46,784 nt of DNA from Amycolatopsis nivea (lineage in GTDB: Bacteria; Actinomycetota; Actinomycetes; Mycobacteriales; Pseudonocardiaceae). The stretch lies in the NCBI RefSeq assembly GCF_004522235.1, contig NZ_SDLT01000052.1, positions 1 to 46,784 of the forward strand. The letters run 5' to 3'. Below the pieces are notes generated by a model. The model did not search any database, was not told the origin of the DNA, and saw only the letters and a program-made list of their open reading frames with translations. Both the position numbers and the translations under genes were made by a program. Within the stretch, counting starts at the first letter, position 1. Every line of letters starts with the position of its first letter. Of the stretch, positions 32,211-41,041 are shown piece after piece.

Positions 32211-32861
32211 TCACAGCGCGAAGGCGTGGTCGCCGCCGTCCGGAAGATGCCGGTCGAACCACGCGGCGGCTGCGTCGGCGACCTGTCCCAACGCGCCGGG
32301 CTCCTCGAACAGGTGCCCCGCCCCCGGCACCACCACGAGTTCCCGGTCGCCCGGCAATTGAGCCGCAGCCGCCTTGTTCAGCCTGCGCACGGTGTCGTCG
32401 TTGCCCCCGACGATCAGCAGCACCGGGCAACGCACCTCCGCCAAGACATCCTCGGCCAGGTCCGGCCTGCCGCCGCGGGAAACCACCGCCCGCACGACGT
32501 CCGGCCGGCTCGCCGCCGCGCTCAACGCCGCGGCGGCTCCCGTGCTGGCTCCGAACAGCCCCACCGGCAATCCGCCCGCCGCGGGATGCCGGCCGAGTTC
32601 GTCCAGCGCGCGCAGCAACCGGTCCCGCAGCAGCCCGATGTCGAACCGCTGCCGGTCGTGCTCCTCCTGGCTGAGCAGGTCGAACAGCAGCGTCGCGTAG
32701 CGGTGGTCCTGCAAGGTCCGGGCGACCGCCTGGTTGCGCGGGCTGTGCCGCGAACTGCCTGAGCCGTGCGCGAAAACCACCACCCCGGCAGCATCGGCGG
32801 GCACCGTCAACTCACCCTCGGCCGACGACGTCCCGGCACCGACCGCGAACGGTTCCGTCAT
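32211..32861 (-). CDS. Alpha/beta-hydrolase (dienelactone-hydrolase-like)
   Basis: A 216-residue cytoplasmic hydrolase. ATG 32861 follows GGAGGAAG. VVVFAHGSGSSRHSPRNQAV is the oxyanion region, the nucleophile elbow is GLFGASTGAAAAL with serine in GAST, LLIVGGNDDTV holds the acid and GAGHLFEEPGAL the histidine. This set is typical of the small dienelactone-hydrolase-like proteins found beside stress genes and phosphoribosyltransferases in actinobacteria. The substrate is unknown. It is convergent with the molybdenum hydroxylase operon, with a 9-base gap. Confidence 0.85.
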   Translation of the reverse strand: MTEPFAVGAGTSSAEGELTVPADAAGVVVFAHGSGSSRHSPRNQAVARTLQDHRYATLLFDLLSQEEHDRQRFDIGLLRDRLLRALDELGRHPAAGGLPVGLFGASTGAAAALSAAASRPDVVRAVVSRGGRPDLAEDVLAEVRCPVLLIVGGNDDTVRRLNKAAAAQLPGDRELVVVPGAGHLFEEPGALGQVADAAAAWFDRHLPDGGDHAFAL

Positions 32862-32891
32862 GGCTTCCTCCTGCCAGCGTCCGGAACCGGA

Positions 32892-32916
32892 TATCCCGGC
32901 AGGGCGACGGCCAAAC
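32892..32916 (-). promoter_or_regulatory. Possible degenerate sigma-B-like promoter for the hydrolase gene
   Basis: On the minus strand it reads GTTT-N15-GGGATA, with the same 15-base spacing as the three better motifs, but the -10 departs from GGGTAT at its last three positions. It ends 30 bases before the ATG. It is reported mainly because of the spacing and neighbourhood. Confidence 0.25.
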
Positions 32917-32927
32917 GGACGGCGGGT

Positions 32928-32933
32928 TAGCGT
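32928..32933 (+). promoter_or_regulatory. -10 element for the hexapeptide-repeat gene, leaderless
   Basis: TAGCGT ends six bases before the ATG at 32940, with no ribosome site between. The wider context GGGTTAGCGTGGA resembles GGGTTACGGTGGA before the SARP gene at 37774, so both look like leaderless vegetative promoters. Confidence 0.45.
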
Positions 32934-32939
32934 GGACCG

Positions 32940-33536
32940 ATGCTGATCGAACATCGAGGACGACGCCCGGTGGTCCCGGAGTCGGCGTACGTCGCCCCGA
33001 CCGCGGTGCTGTGCGGCGCAGTCGTCCTCGGCGAACGAGCCCGAATCCTGCACGGCGCGGTGCTGACCGCGGAAGACGGGGAGGTCCGCACCGGTTCGGA
33101 CGTAGTGGTCATGGAAAACGCACTGGTCCGCGGCCGGGCCGCACAGCCCTCGACGCTCGGGGACGCGGTGCTGATCGGACCGCACGCCCACGTCAACGGA
33201 GCCGTGATCGAGGACGAGGTGTTCGTCGCGACCGGAGCCTCGCTGTTCCCGGGCTCAGTCGCCGGCGCCGGGTCCGAGCTGCGGATCAACAGCGTGCTGC
33301 ACGTCAACTCCCACCTCGAACCCGGCACGGTGCTTCCCATCGGCTGGATCGCCGCTGGCAACCCGGCCGAACTGTTCTCCCCGGACCGGCACGACGAGCT
33401 GTGGGAACTGCAGCGCACCCTGGATTTCCCGGGCACTGTCTACGGCACGCCGAGAGGCACCCCGATGCGCGAACTCATGCGCCGCCAAGCCGAGTTTTAC
33501 GGCTCCCATCAAGGTGATCGTCTTCTTGACGAATGA
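32940..33536 (+). CDS. Hexapeptide-repeat protein (gamma-carbonic-anhydrase-like fold)
   Basis: A 198-residue protein with a left-handed beta-helix of hexapeptide repeats (SAYVAPTAVLCGAVVLGERA, then GDAVLIGPHAHVNGAVIEDE and VFVATGASLFPGS). The repeat and the AAGNPAELF loop are typical of the gamma-carbonic-anhydrase/YrdA/PaaY group. The zinc histidines are not fully clear; IGPHAHVNG supplies candidates. The C-terminal helix (TPMRELMRRQAEFYGSHQGD) overlaps, on the opposite strand, the last 62 bases of the HEAT-repeat gene. Confidence 0.8.
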   Translation: MLIEHRGRRPVVPESAYVAPTAVLCGAVVLGERARILHGAVLTAEDGEVRTGSDVVVMENALVRGRAAQPSTLGDAVLIGPHAHVNGAVIEDEVFVATGASLFPGSVAGAGSELRINSVLHVNSHLEPGTVLPIGWIAAGNPAELFSPDRHDELWELQRTLDFPGTVYGTPRGTPMRELMRRQAEFYGSHQGDRLLDE

Positions 33537-35628
33537 CGTCGACCGAAGCGAGCACCGTGCGGGCATCGCGCTGAAAGGCTTCGTCACCAACGATGTCGAT
33601 GTCATTGGCCAAGCCGTCATCGGATTTGGCGACCCGTTCGACGAGATAGCGGCGCGGCGACGCGAGCGCCTCTCGCAGCAACGGCGCGGCGGGGGCAGCC
33701 GCGGACCCGAGTTCGGTGAGGTCTCGCGCGATACCGGGCCAGCGGCGACGGCTGCGCGTCCAGACCGACTGCAGGACGGCGACCACAGGCTCGGGATCGC
33801 CGCTGATCCGCCACAACGCGGTCGCGGCGTTTTGGTGCAGCCACCCGTATTCGTCGACACGATCGAGCAGCGCGCGCAACGCCGGAATCGTGGCTGCGGC
33901 GGCGGGTCCCAGGTCCCGCACGCCTGCCGCGGCCGCGCTGGCGGTGAAGTTGTCGTCCTTGCGCAACGCCCGAAGGATCACCGGCAGTGCGGTCTCGGCG
34001 TCCTTGTCCAGTTGCCACAGCGCCGTCGCGGCTCTGGCCGCGATTCCGTCGTCCGGGTTCTTGAGCAGCGGTCGCAGCAACGGAACAGCCTCGGCACCGG
34101 CGCCGATCTTGGTCAGGATCGAGGCGGCCTGCGCCGGATCGGATTCCAGCGCGGCCAGGACCTCCGGTGCTGCTTCGGCCGCGGCGGGCCCGATCTCGGC
34201 CAAGGAGTCGCACAGGGCTTCCCGGGCTCGGTCGTCGTTCTCGCCGAGACCTCGCAGGCGCTGCCGGATCAGCGGAACCAGTTCCGCGGCCGTCGGTCCC
34301 AGACCGGCGATGTGCGAATTGAGGTAGTTCGGCAGCGGATCCTGTTCGAGCAGCCACCGCAGCACCGGCAAGGCTCGGCTGTCGCCGATGCGGCACAGCG
34401 CGCGGATGGCCGGGCTGACGTCGCCGCCGCTGTACGGGGTCGGCATTGTCCACGCCAGGGAACCGGCCGGGGTGTACTCACCGGTGCGGGGAGCCGATTC
34501 GATGCAGGCCACGAGCGCGTCCGCGGCCGGAGCGGCGAGTTCGCCGATGATCGACAACGTGGTGGCGGCCCGCATGCGCAGCCGCGGCGGCGAGTCGCCC
34601 AGCTGGTCGCCGATCAGAGAGACCAGTTCGCTGTGGTCGCCTCGCCAGCCGAAAAGCAGCGTCTGGGCGGCAAAGACAGCGTGGTAGCGCTGCGCCCAGT
34701 CCGCGGCGCGCAACTGCGCCGCGATGAATGCGGAGCGCGCGGCAACCCGGTCGCCGAACGCCCAGCTGACGTCCGTGACGAGGCGGTCTAGATGCGGTGC
34801 CGGCTCGCTGTTCTCGTAGCTGAGCCCACGCTGATGAAGCATGCCGCGCAAGGTTTCGGTGCTGACCGGATCCGGTCGCGGCGGCGGCGGTTCCTCGGCA
34901 TAGGCAGCCTCCACCGCCGCGGTGAGCGCGGTGACGACCCCCGCTGGCACTTGCGCGGGCCCGATGCGGATGCTTTCGGTCAGCGCAGCGACCCGAACCC
35001 GGGCTGACTGCGCGCCAACGGCCATCGACTCCAACGCGGCACTGATCTCCCCGCCCGTGCCCAGCATGCCCGCCGCCTCGACGAGCGCGACCTGAACCTC
35101 GGCGTCGCACTCGACCGGCAACCGGGCCAGTACCGCGGAGGTCACCCGGGCCAGATCGTCGCGGCAGCCGGGCAGCGCAGCGGCGACCGCCCGGCGCACC
35201 TCGCGATCGGGGTCCTCGAGCAAGCTCAGCAGACCCGGACCCGCCGCCGCGAGCGTCCGGGCCGCCTCCGCCGCGGGACCGGTGTTCGGCACTTCCCACC
35301 CCACGCCGCCGATGCTGGCGACCAGCCCGAGGATCCCGGCGCGGCCGGGCAACCCCGGCGTGGCCGCCGCTTCCAGCAGGAACGGCAGCGCCGCCACTGT
35401 GCAGTCGTACACGTCGAGCTGGTGGTGGACCGCGCCCTCCATGCCGTCCAGCGCCCGCTCCCGCACCACCGGGTCAGGCGAAACCAGACCCCGGAGCAGG
35501 TCCGGGACATCGGTCGCCGGCCCGTACGCGTGCTTCATTCCCGCCCAGTCGATCTCGTCGAGACCAGAGAACACCGTCCACCCCGTTCCGGGCCGGGACC
35601 CCAGCCCGGCCGAGGGTGTGATCGACAT
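33475..35628 (-). CDS. HEAT-repeat protein, 717 residues
   Basis: A long helical-repeat protein. After an N-terminal region starting with GWTVFSGLDEIDWAGMKHAY it contains many 30-40-residue helical pairs, such as LVSPDPVVRERALDGMEGAV, LLEDPDREVRRAVAAALPGC, LLKNPDDGIAARAATALWQL and ILRALRKDDNFTASAAAAGV. Such proteins usually serve as protein-binding scaffolds, and in actinomycetes many are uncharacterised. The gene end overlaps the convergent hexapeptide gene by 62 bases, and the last 30 residues look unlike the repeats, so its natural stop may have been lost. ATG 35628 has only a weak ribosome site. Confidence 0.75.
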   Translation of the reverse strand: MSITPSAGLGSRPGTGWTVFSGLDEIDWAGMKHAYGPATDVPDLLRGLVSPDPVVRERALDGMEGAVHHQLDVYDCTVAALPFLLEAAATPGLPGRAGILGLVASIGGVGWEVPNTGPAAEAARTLAAAGPGLLSLLEDPDREVRRAVAAALPGCRDDLARVTSAVLARLPVECDAEVQVALVEAAGMLGTGGEISAALESMAVGAQSARVRVAALTESIRIGPAQVPAGVVTALTAAVEAAYAEEPPPPRPDPVSTETLRGMLHQRGLSYENSEPAPHLDRLVTDVSWAFGDRVAARSAFIAAQLRAADWAQRYHAVFAAQTLLFGWRGDHSELVSLIGDQLGDSPPRLRMRAATTLSIIGELAAPAADALVACIESAPRTGEYTPAGSLAWTMPTPYSGGDVSPAIRALCRIGDSRALPVLRWLLEQDPLPNYLNSHIAGLGPTAAELVPLIRQRLRGLGENDDRAREALCDSLAEIGPAAAEAAPEVLAALESDPAQAASILTKIGAGAEAVPLLRPLLKNPDDGIAARAATALWQLDKDAETALPVILRALRKDDNFTASAAAAGVRDLGPAAAATIPALRALLDRVDEYGWLHQNAATALWRISGDPEPVVAVLQSVWTRSRRRWPGIARDLTELGSAAAPAAPLLREALASPRRYLVERVAKSDDGLANDIDIVGDEAFQRDARTVLASVDVIRQEDDHLDGSRKTRLGGA

Positions 35629-35676
35629 CGGCGCATTCCCTGTTACGACCAGGAGAATCCCTTGGGCCCGCCGGGG

Positions 35677-35906
35677 TTACCGCGGCTCGAGAAATGCCCT
35701 CCCCAATGGTGTGAGCGAATGATGCACCCCCATCCCCGCCCGGTAGTCGTGATCAACCCCGCCGTCCGCAACGTCTTCGTGTGCTGGCTGACTGCCGCCA
35801 GCGAAACTCCCAGCCGCGCGGCCAACGCCGTAGTGGACGCGTCCGCCGCCAGTGCGCACAGCAGCTGCGCCCGCGTCCACCCCACCAGACCGGTCAGCTG
35901 GTCCTC
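35677..35906 (-). pseudogene. C-terminal fragment of an ArsR-type (winged helix) regulator, frameshifted
   Basis: One frame gives TGLVGWTRAQLLCALAADAS followed by TALAARLGVSLAAVSQHTKT and LRTAGLITT, a clear winged helix-turn-helix of the ArsR-like group whose long members carry this domain at the C-terminus. The expected continuation RAGMGVHHSLTPLGRAFLEP, however, is in a neighbouring frame. The large N-terminal domain is missing; upstream sequence reads WEAARVEPGRTS and a stop in another frame, apparently from a different gene end. It is a decayed or deleted regulator and lies between the HEAT gene and the imine reductases. Confidence 0.6.
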
Positions 35907-35944
35907 CCGGGTTCGACCCGGGCGGCTTCCCAGACCGCGGGCGC

Positions 35945-36799
35945 TCAGCCGCGGATCACCTCGAACAGGCTGGTCCAGCTGTCCCGGCCGTGCCCGGCGG
36001 CGACCGCGCGGTCGTAGTGCTCCTTGACCGCGGCGGGCAGGGCCACGTCGATGCCCGCGTCCCGGCTCGCGGCGAGGATGTGGTCGGCCGTCGCGCCCAT
36101 CATCTTGGCGTTCGCCTCGTCACCGGGGTGGCTGCCGCTGTCGACGTTCTTCGCCGCCTCGTCCAGCGACGTCTGCACCAGCGTCAGCAGCTCGTTCGCG
36201 TACGGCACCAGCGTCGCGGCGGACACCCCGGCGGTGCCGACGAGCGCGGCGGAGTGCAGGAACGCCGACAGCGTCGTGAGGAAAAGATCCAGCAACGACT
36301 GGTAATACAGCTGCGCCAGACCCGGATCCGCGCCTCGGTAGTCCGGCCGTCCGATGACGCGCAGGGCCGGTTCGATCCGCTCGAACGTCGGCTGCGCGCC
36401 GCTGTAGAACACGAACGCACCCTCGGTGCCGACGACCTGCGCAGGCACCATGATCCCGCCCGCGATCATCTCCGCACCGCGCGCGGCCAGCCATTCCGCG
36501 GCCACCCGGGTCCGCTCCGGCGTGTCCGAGCTGAGGTTCACTACGATTTTCCCGCGCAGCGCGTCCTCGGTCGGCGCGAGAATGTCGTACATCGCCTGAT
36601 AATCAGTGAGACTGAGGATTACCAATTCGTTCGCGGCCAGCGCCTCCGCGACCGTTCCCGCGCGCTTCGCACCAGCGGCCACCACGTCGTCGGCGCGGCT
36701 TGCGGTGCGGTTCCACACCGTCACCTCGTGGCCCGCTGCCAGGTAGGACCGCACCATGGCCTGCCCCATCGGGCCGAGGCCGATCACTGTCACACTCAC
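35945..36799 (-). CDS. NADPH-dependent imine reductase, Tyr-type
   Basis: A 284-residue protein of the 6-phosphogluconate/3-hydroxyisobutyrate dehydrogenase fold. The Rossmann motif is VTVIGLGPMGQAMVRSYLAA with the NADPH-selecting VWNRTASRAD. The C-terminal helical dimerisation domain begins GADPGLAQLYYQSLLD. The second Tyr of LYYQ stands where the other imine reductase has Asp, the position known to correlate with stereochemical class. Imine reductases reduce cyclic imines to amines; the natural substrate is unknown. The start is GTG 36799 with AAGGAG upstream. It follows imine reductase 2 by 11 bases in one operon. Confidence 0.85.
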   Translation of the reverse strand: MSVTVIGLGPMGQAMVRSYLAAGHEVTVWNRTASRADDVVAAGAKRAGTVAEALAANELVILSLTDYQAMYDILAPTEDALRGKIVVNLSSDTPERTRVAAEWLAARGAEMIAGGIMVPAQVVGTEGAFVFYSGAQPTFERIEPALRVIGRPDYRGADPGLAQLYYQSLLDLFLTTLSAFLHSAALVGTAGVSAATLVPYANELLTLVQTSLDEAAKNVDSGSHPGDEANAKMMGATADHILAASRDAGIDVALPAAVKEHYDRAVAAGHGRDSWTSLFEVIRG

Positions 36800-36810
36800 C
36801 AGAGTTCTCC

Positions 36811-37677
36811 TTATTTCTTCAGCAGTTCGATGACGCTCGTCAGGTTTTCCGCGCCGTGGCCGTCGGCGGCCCGGCGCAGGAGCAGCTGGTGCAGCGGCGC
36901 GAGCAGTTCGGAGCTGACACCCTGGTCAGCGGCCGCGATGGGCAGGTTTTCGAACGCGGCGGCCTGCATCCCCAGGTTCGACACGACGTTCTGGGTGTAG
37001 TCGCCGCTGTCGACCTCCACCGCAGCGTGCTGGACGAAGCTGCCCATCGCGGCCAGCCATCCGCTCAGCAACGGCGCGAATTCGACCGCCGAAAGCCCTT
37101 CGCTGCGGATCAGCGCGTAGGCCTGCAAGACGCCGGTGAACTGGCCATACATCCCCGACAACAGCGCGAGATCGTGCAACGCCGCCAGCCCCGGGTCCTC
37201 GCCGACGTAGTTGCTGCCGCCGAACGCGTCGAACGCCGCGCGGTGCGTGTCGAACACGTCCTGGGGTCCGCTGTAGAACACGAACGCGCCCGGCCGCCCG
37301 ATCATCGGCGGAACCGCCATGATGCCCCCGTCGAGGAACGCCCCGCCCTGCTCCTCGACCCATTCGGCCAGTTCACGGGCCTGGCGAGGGGTGCCGTTGG
37401 TCAGATTCACCACCGTCCGGCCCGCCAGCGAGGCCGTCTTGAGCACTTCGCGCACCGACGCGTCGTCCAGCAGGCAGACGATCACCAGTTCGCTCGCCGC
37501 GACCGCCTCGGCGGCCGACCCCGCCGCCACCGCACCCCGCTCCACCAGCGGCTTCGTCTTGTCCGCAGAGCGGTTCCAGACCGTCACCGGCCGTCCCGCT
37601 TCGAGCAGCGCACCGGCCAGCGCGCTGCCCATCGCACCGAGCCCCAGCACGGTCATTGAGGTCGCATTCCCGGACAT
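36811..37677 (-). CDS. NADPH-dependent imine reductase, Asp-type
   Basis: A 288-residue paralogue of the downstream reductase. It has MTVLGLGAMGSALAGALLEA, VWNRSADKTKPLVERGA, the DGGIMAVPPMIGRPGAFVFY segment characteristic of the family, and GEDPGLAALHDLALLSGMYG, with Asp at the catalytic-region position. ATG 37677 follows GGAGGG. It heads the two-gene operon and is divergent from the SARP/AfsR-type regulator gene, which is its probable controller. It may act on a secondary-metabolite imine. Confidence 0.85.
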   Translation of the reverse strand: MSGNATSMTVLGLGAMGSALAGALLEAGRPVTVWNRSADKTKPLVERGAVAAGSAAEAVAASELVIVCLLDDASVREVLKTASLAGRTVVNLTNGTPRQARELAEWVEEQGGAFLDGGIMAVPPMIGRPGAFVFYSGPQDVFDTHRAAFDAFGGSNYVGEDPGLAALHDLALLSGMYGQFTGVLQAYALIRSEGLSAVEFAPLLSGWLAAMGSFVQHAAVEVDSGDYTQNVVSNLGMQAAAFENLPIAAADQGVSSELLAPLHQLLLRRAADGHGAENLTSVIELLKK

Positions 37678-37761
37678 GTGGTCCCTCCAGTTCGTTGATC
37701 TGTCGACCACGGTGCCGAGGGCCGCGCACGGTTCGCTGCGGGTCCGCGCACGGATGCGGGT

Positions 37762-37767
37762 TACGGT
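37762..37767 (+). promoter_or_regulatory. -10 element for the SARP gene, leaderless
   Basis: TACGGT ends six bases before the GTG at 37774. There is no ribosome site, so a leaderless transcript is likely. The 96-base region between the divergent imine reductase and SARP genes must hold both promoters. Confidence 0.45.
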
Positions 37768-37773
37768 GGATCT

Positions 37774-40700
37774 GTGCGATTCGGGATCCTGGGGCCCTTG
37801 GCCGTGAGCAGCGACGACGGCCGGCCGGTGCGGGTGCCCGAGGCCAAGGTCCGGACCCTGCTCGCGGTCCTGCTCGTGCACGAGGGCGCTCCGGTGTCGG
37901 CGGACCGGCTGGCCGACGACCTGTGGGGCGACCAGCTGCCCGGCAACCCGGTCAACACCCTGCAGACGAAGGTCTCGCAGCTGCGCCGTGCGCTCGAACG
38001 CGCCGAACCTGGGTCCGGCAGCGCGCTGGTGTTCCAGGCCCCCGGTTACGTCCTGCGGACCGAACTGGAAGCGGTGGACGTCGGACGCTTCCGTGCGTTG
38101 ACCGCCGCGGCGAGCACGGCGGAAGACCCGCGGGCGAAGGCCGATTTGCTCACCGAAGCGCTGGCATTGTGGCGAGGCCCGACGCTCACCGAGTTCGCCG
38201 ACGAAGCCTTCGCGCAGCCAGTGATTCAGCGGCTGGAAGAGGATCGCCTTGTCGCGCAAGAAAACCTCGCCGACGCGCGGCTCGCACTTGGCGAACATGC
38301 CACGCTGACCGCGGAGCTCGCCGACCTCGTCCGGCAGCATCCGTTGCGGGAAAGGCTGCGCGCTCTCCAGATGCGCGCGCTGTATGCGGCGGGTCGGCAG
38401 AGCGAGTCGCTGGCTTCCTACGACGAACTCCGCCGCCGTCTCGCGGACGAGCTGGGCCTCGATCCCGGCCCCGAACTGACCGCGCTGCACCGGTCGATCC
38501 TGGCGCAGGACCCGTCTCTGACTGCCGTCGTCTCGCAGCTTCCGGTGCCGCTTACCGAACTGGTCGGCCGGACCGCCGCGACCAAGGCGGTCAGCACGCT
38601 CGTTCGCGAATCCCGGTTGGTGACGCTCACTGGACCCGGCGGCGTCGGCAAGACCCGGCTCGCGCTGGAGACCGCGCACCGGCTCGGCGGCGACTTCGCC
38701 GCGGGCGCGTGGCTTGTGGAGCTGACCGGCATGGACCGGCACGAATGCGCGCTGAGCCAGTGCCCGCCGATCGAGTGGGTGGTGGAGGCGATCGCGGCGA
38801 CGCTGGGCATCCGGGACGCGGCGACGCCAGCGCAGGCGGATCCGGTGCAGCGACTGGCCGAGTCCTTGCGCGGCAAGGAAACCCTGATCGTCCTGGACAA
38901 CTGCGAACAGCTGATCGAGCCGGTCGCCGCGACCGCCGCACGGCTGCTGGCGGCCGCGCCCGGACTGCGGATCCTCGCCACCAGCCGGGAACCGCTCGGG
39001 CTCGCCGGGGAAACGCAGTTCCCGGTGCCGCCGCTGGATCACGACAGCGCCGCGCGGCTGTTCACGGCACGGGTCGCTGACACTGGGTACACTGTGGACA
39101 GTGCCGACGCGGAGGCGGTCGCCGAGATTTGCCAGAAACTGGACGGATTGCCGCTGGCGCTCGAACTCGCCGCGACCCGTGTGCGCGCGTTGGGCGTGCC
39201 GGAGTTGTTGCGCCGCCTGGACGATCGGTTCCGTCTGCTGGACACCACTCGCCGGGGTGTGCCTGCCCGGCAGCAGACTCTGCGCGCGATGATCGACTGG
39301 AGCTGGGAACTCCTGAGCGAGCCGGAACGCCTTGTGCTGCAACGGTTGTCGGTGCACACCGAGGATTGCTCGCTGGACGCGGCCGAGGCGGTCTGCGCGG
39401 GCGACGGCGTCGAAGAAGGCGAGGTGCTGGGTCTGCTGGCGAAGCTTGTCGACCGCTCGCTGGTCGTGCCCGCGAACGCGCGGTACCGGCTGCTTGAGTC
39501 GGTGGCAGTGTACGGCCTGGAACGGCTGCGGGACGCTGGCGAGGTCGAGAAGACGCGGCGTCGGCACGCGGAGTATTACGTCGAGCTCGCCGGTGCCGCG
39601 GACGCCGGTCTCCGCGCCCGCGACCAACGGCGCTGGCTGCAGCGCCTCGACGTGGACCTGCCGAATCTCCGTGCCGCAGCGGAGAATCTGGCCGGTTGGG
39701 GGAGCGCCGACGACGCGTTGCGCTTGGCGAACCGGCTGGCGTGGTACCGATTCCTGCGCGGCCGGATGGCCGAGGCGATGCGCTCCCTGCGCGCCGCCCT
39801 CGGTTTGCCCGGCGGCGACGAGGACCTGCGCGTGGAAGCACAGGCGACGCTCACCGCACTCGGCATCCTCGCTGGCGACCGGCCGGACTGGCGTCCCGTG
39901 GCCGATCTGCCGACGAGCCCTCGGGCCAAGTGGTTCATCGGCTACGCACTGTCCACAGTGGCCGATCTGCCCGGCGCGGAACCGCTGACCCTGGAGGCAC
40001 TCGCCGCCTTCGAAGCGACCGGCGACCGGTGGGGGATCGCGGCGGCCAGCGGCGACCACGCGAGCCAGGCCCTGTCGAGAGGCGATATCGCGGGAGCGTG
40101 GCGTTACGCCGATCGCTGCGCGGAGTTGTTCGCCGAAATCGGCGACAAATGGGGTCAGCTGCAGGCGAACTTCGCACACGGTGCACTCAGTTCCCTTGCC
40201 GGGAATTACGCGCGCGCTGAAGCGGTCCACATCGAAGGATTGCAGATCGCCGAGGAACTGGGCTTGTGGCCGGAAGCGTCGTACCAGCTGTCGTGGCTAG
40301 GCCGGATTGCGCTGCTGCGCAAGGACTACGTCGCCGCTCGCGAACTGCATGACCGGGCTCGCGAGGTCGCCGCGGAGCACGGCTTCACGCCGGGGGAGAT
40401 GTATGCGCTGACCGGACTGGCCCTCGGCGCCCGGCGCGAGGGCGACCTCGACCTCGCCGAACAGCATTTGCGGACGCTGCTCGAGTGGAACAAGCAGGTC
40501 GATTTCGAACCGGGGAACACGTTGATCCTCGCGGAACTCGGTTTCGTCGCCGAATTGCGCGGAGATGCGGAGACGGCGTTGCGACGGCAGCAGGAAGGGT
40601 ACGAGATCGCGCACCGGACCGGCGATCCGCGAGCGATCGCGTTGGCGCTGGAAGGGTTGGCGGGCGCGCACGCACTGGCCGGAGCAGCCCGCGAAGCCGC

Positions 40701-40899
40701 ACGTCTGCTGGGCGCGGCCGCAGCTTCCCGCGCTGGGATCGGCGCACCGCTGCCTGCCGCGGAGCGCACTGACGTGGACCGGATCACCGCCCGCGCGAGC
40801 GAGGTCCTCGGCGCGGCAGAATTCGCGGCCGAGTTCCGCGTAGGCGGCGAACGGGAAACGCTGCCTGCGGTCCGTGAAGGACTCCTTGAGGGAATCTGA
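37774..40899 (+). CDS. SARP/AfsR-type transcriptional activator (DNA-binding, BTAD, NB-ARC, TPR)
   Basis: A 1041-residue regulator. Residues 1-90 form the OmpR-type winged helix (MRFGILGPLAV, VSADRLADDLWGDQLPGNPV, TLQTKVSQLRRALE), and 95-245 the bacterial transcriptional activation domain. From about 265 there is an NB-ARC ATPase with P-loop GPGGVGKTRLALE (287-294), ETLIVLDNCEQLIEPVAATA and LATSREPLGLAGE. From about 550 the protein is TPR-like. This is the AfsR/LAL-type plan that activates antibiotic or metabolic operons. It is divergent from the imine reductase pair. The last codons (VREGLLEGI) and the stop are made by palindromic element 3. Confidence 0.9.
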   Translation: MRFGILGPLAVSSDDGRPVRVPEAKVRTLLAVLLVHEGAPVSADRLADDLWGDQLPGNPVNTLQTKVSQLRRALERAEPGSGSALVFQAPGYVLRTELEAVDVGRFRALTAAASTAEDPRAKADLLTEALALWRGPTLTEFADEAFAQPVIQRLEEDRLVAQENLADARLALGEHATLTAELADLVRQHPLRERLRALQMRALYAAGRQSESLASYDELRRRLADELGLDPGPELTALHRSILAQDPSLTAVVSQLPVPLTELVGRTAATKAVSTLVRESRLVTLTGPGGVGKTRLALETAHRLGGDFAAGAWLVELTGMDRHECALSQCPPIEWVVEAIAATLGIRDAATPAQADPVQRLAESLRGKETLIVLDNCEQLIEPVAATAARLLAAAPGLRILATSREPLGLAGETQFPVPPLDHDSAARLFTARVADTGYTVDSADAEAVAEICQKLDGLPLALELAATRVRALGVPELLRRLDDRFRLLDTTRRGVPARQQTLRAMIDWSWELLSEPERLVLQRLSVHTEDCSLDAAEAVCAGDGVEEGEVLGLLAKLVDRSLVVPANARYRLLESVAVYGLERLRDAGEVEKTRRRHAEYYVELAGAADAGLRARDQRRWLQRLDVDLPNLRAAAENLAGWGSADDALRLANRLAWYRFLRGRMAEAMRSLRAALGLPGGDEDLRVEAQATLTALGILAGDRPDWRPVADLPTSPRAKWFIGYALSTVADLPGAEPLTLEALAAFEATGDRWGIAAASGDHASQALSRGDIAGAWRYADRCAELFAEIGDKWGQLQANFAHGALSSLAGNYARAEAVHIEGLQIAEELGLWPEASYQLSWLGRIALLRKDYVAARELHDRAREVAAEHGFTPGEMYALTGLALGARREGDLDLAEQHLRTLLEWNKQVDFEPGNTLILAELGFVAELRGDAETALRRQQEGYEIAHRTGDPRAIALALEGLAGAHALAGAAREAARLLGAAAASRAGIGAPLPAAERTDVDRITARASEVLGAAEFAAEFRVGGERETLPAVREGLLEGI

Positions 40900-40924
40900 T
40901 TCCCTCAAGGAGCCCTTCACGGAC
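40870..40924. repeat. Palindromic intergenic element 3 (CCGTGAAGG subtype)
   Basis: 55 bp with 27-base arms beginning GTCCGTGAAGG around the centre GAATC-T-GATTC, with a single arm mismatch. The SARP gene reads into its left arm and stops at the TGA of the centre (40897-40899). This makes it both the end of the coding region and a likely terminator. Confidence 0.85.
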
Positions 40925-41041
40925 GTGGATTCCCCATGCCAGGGACTGGGTCGCGGTGCTTCGGCCCGAATGGCCGTCCGCAAAGGTCTCACCATCCGGC
41001 GAAACGCCCGATTTACCCGTATGTGACCGGGTTGGCAGGGT

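Noticed and set aside
36811..40230. Minus-strand open frame of 1139 codons
   Set aside because: Only its last 288 codons are the imine reductase; the rest is the complement of the SARP gene, kept open by high GC.
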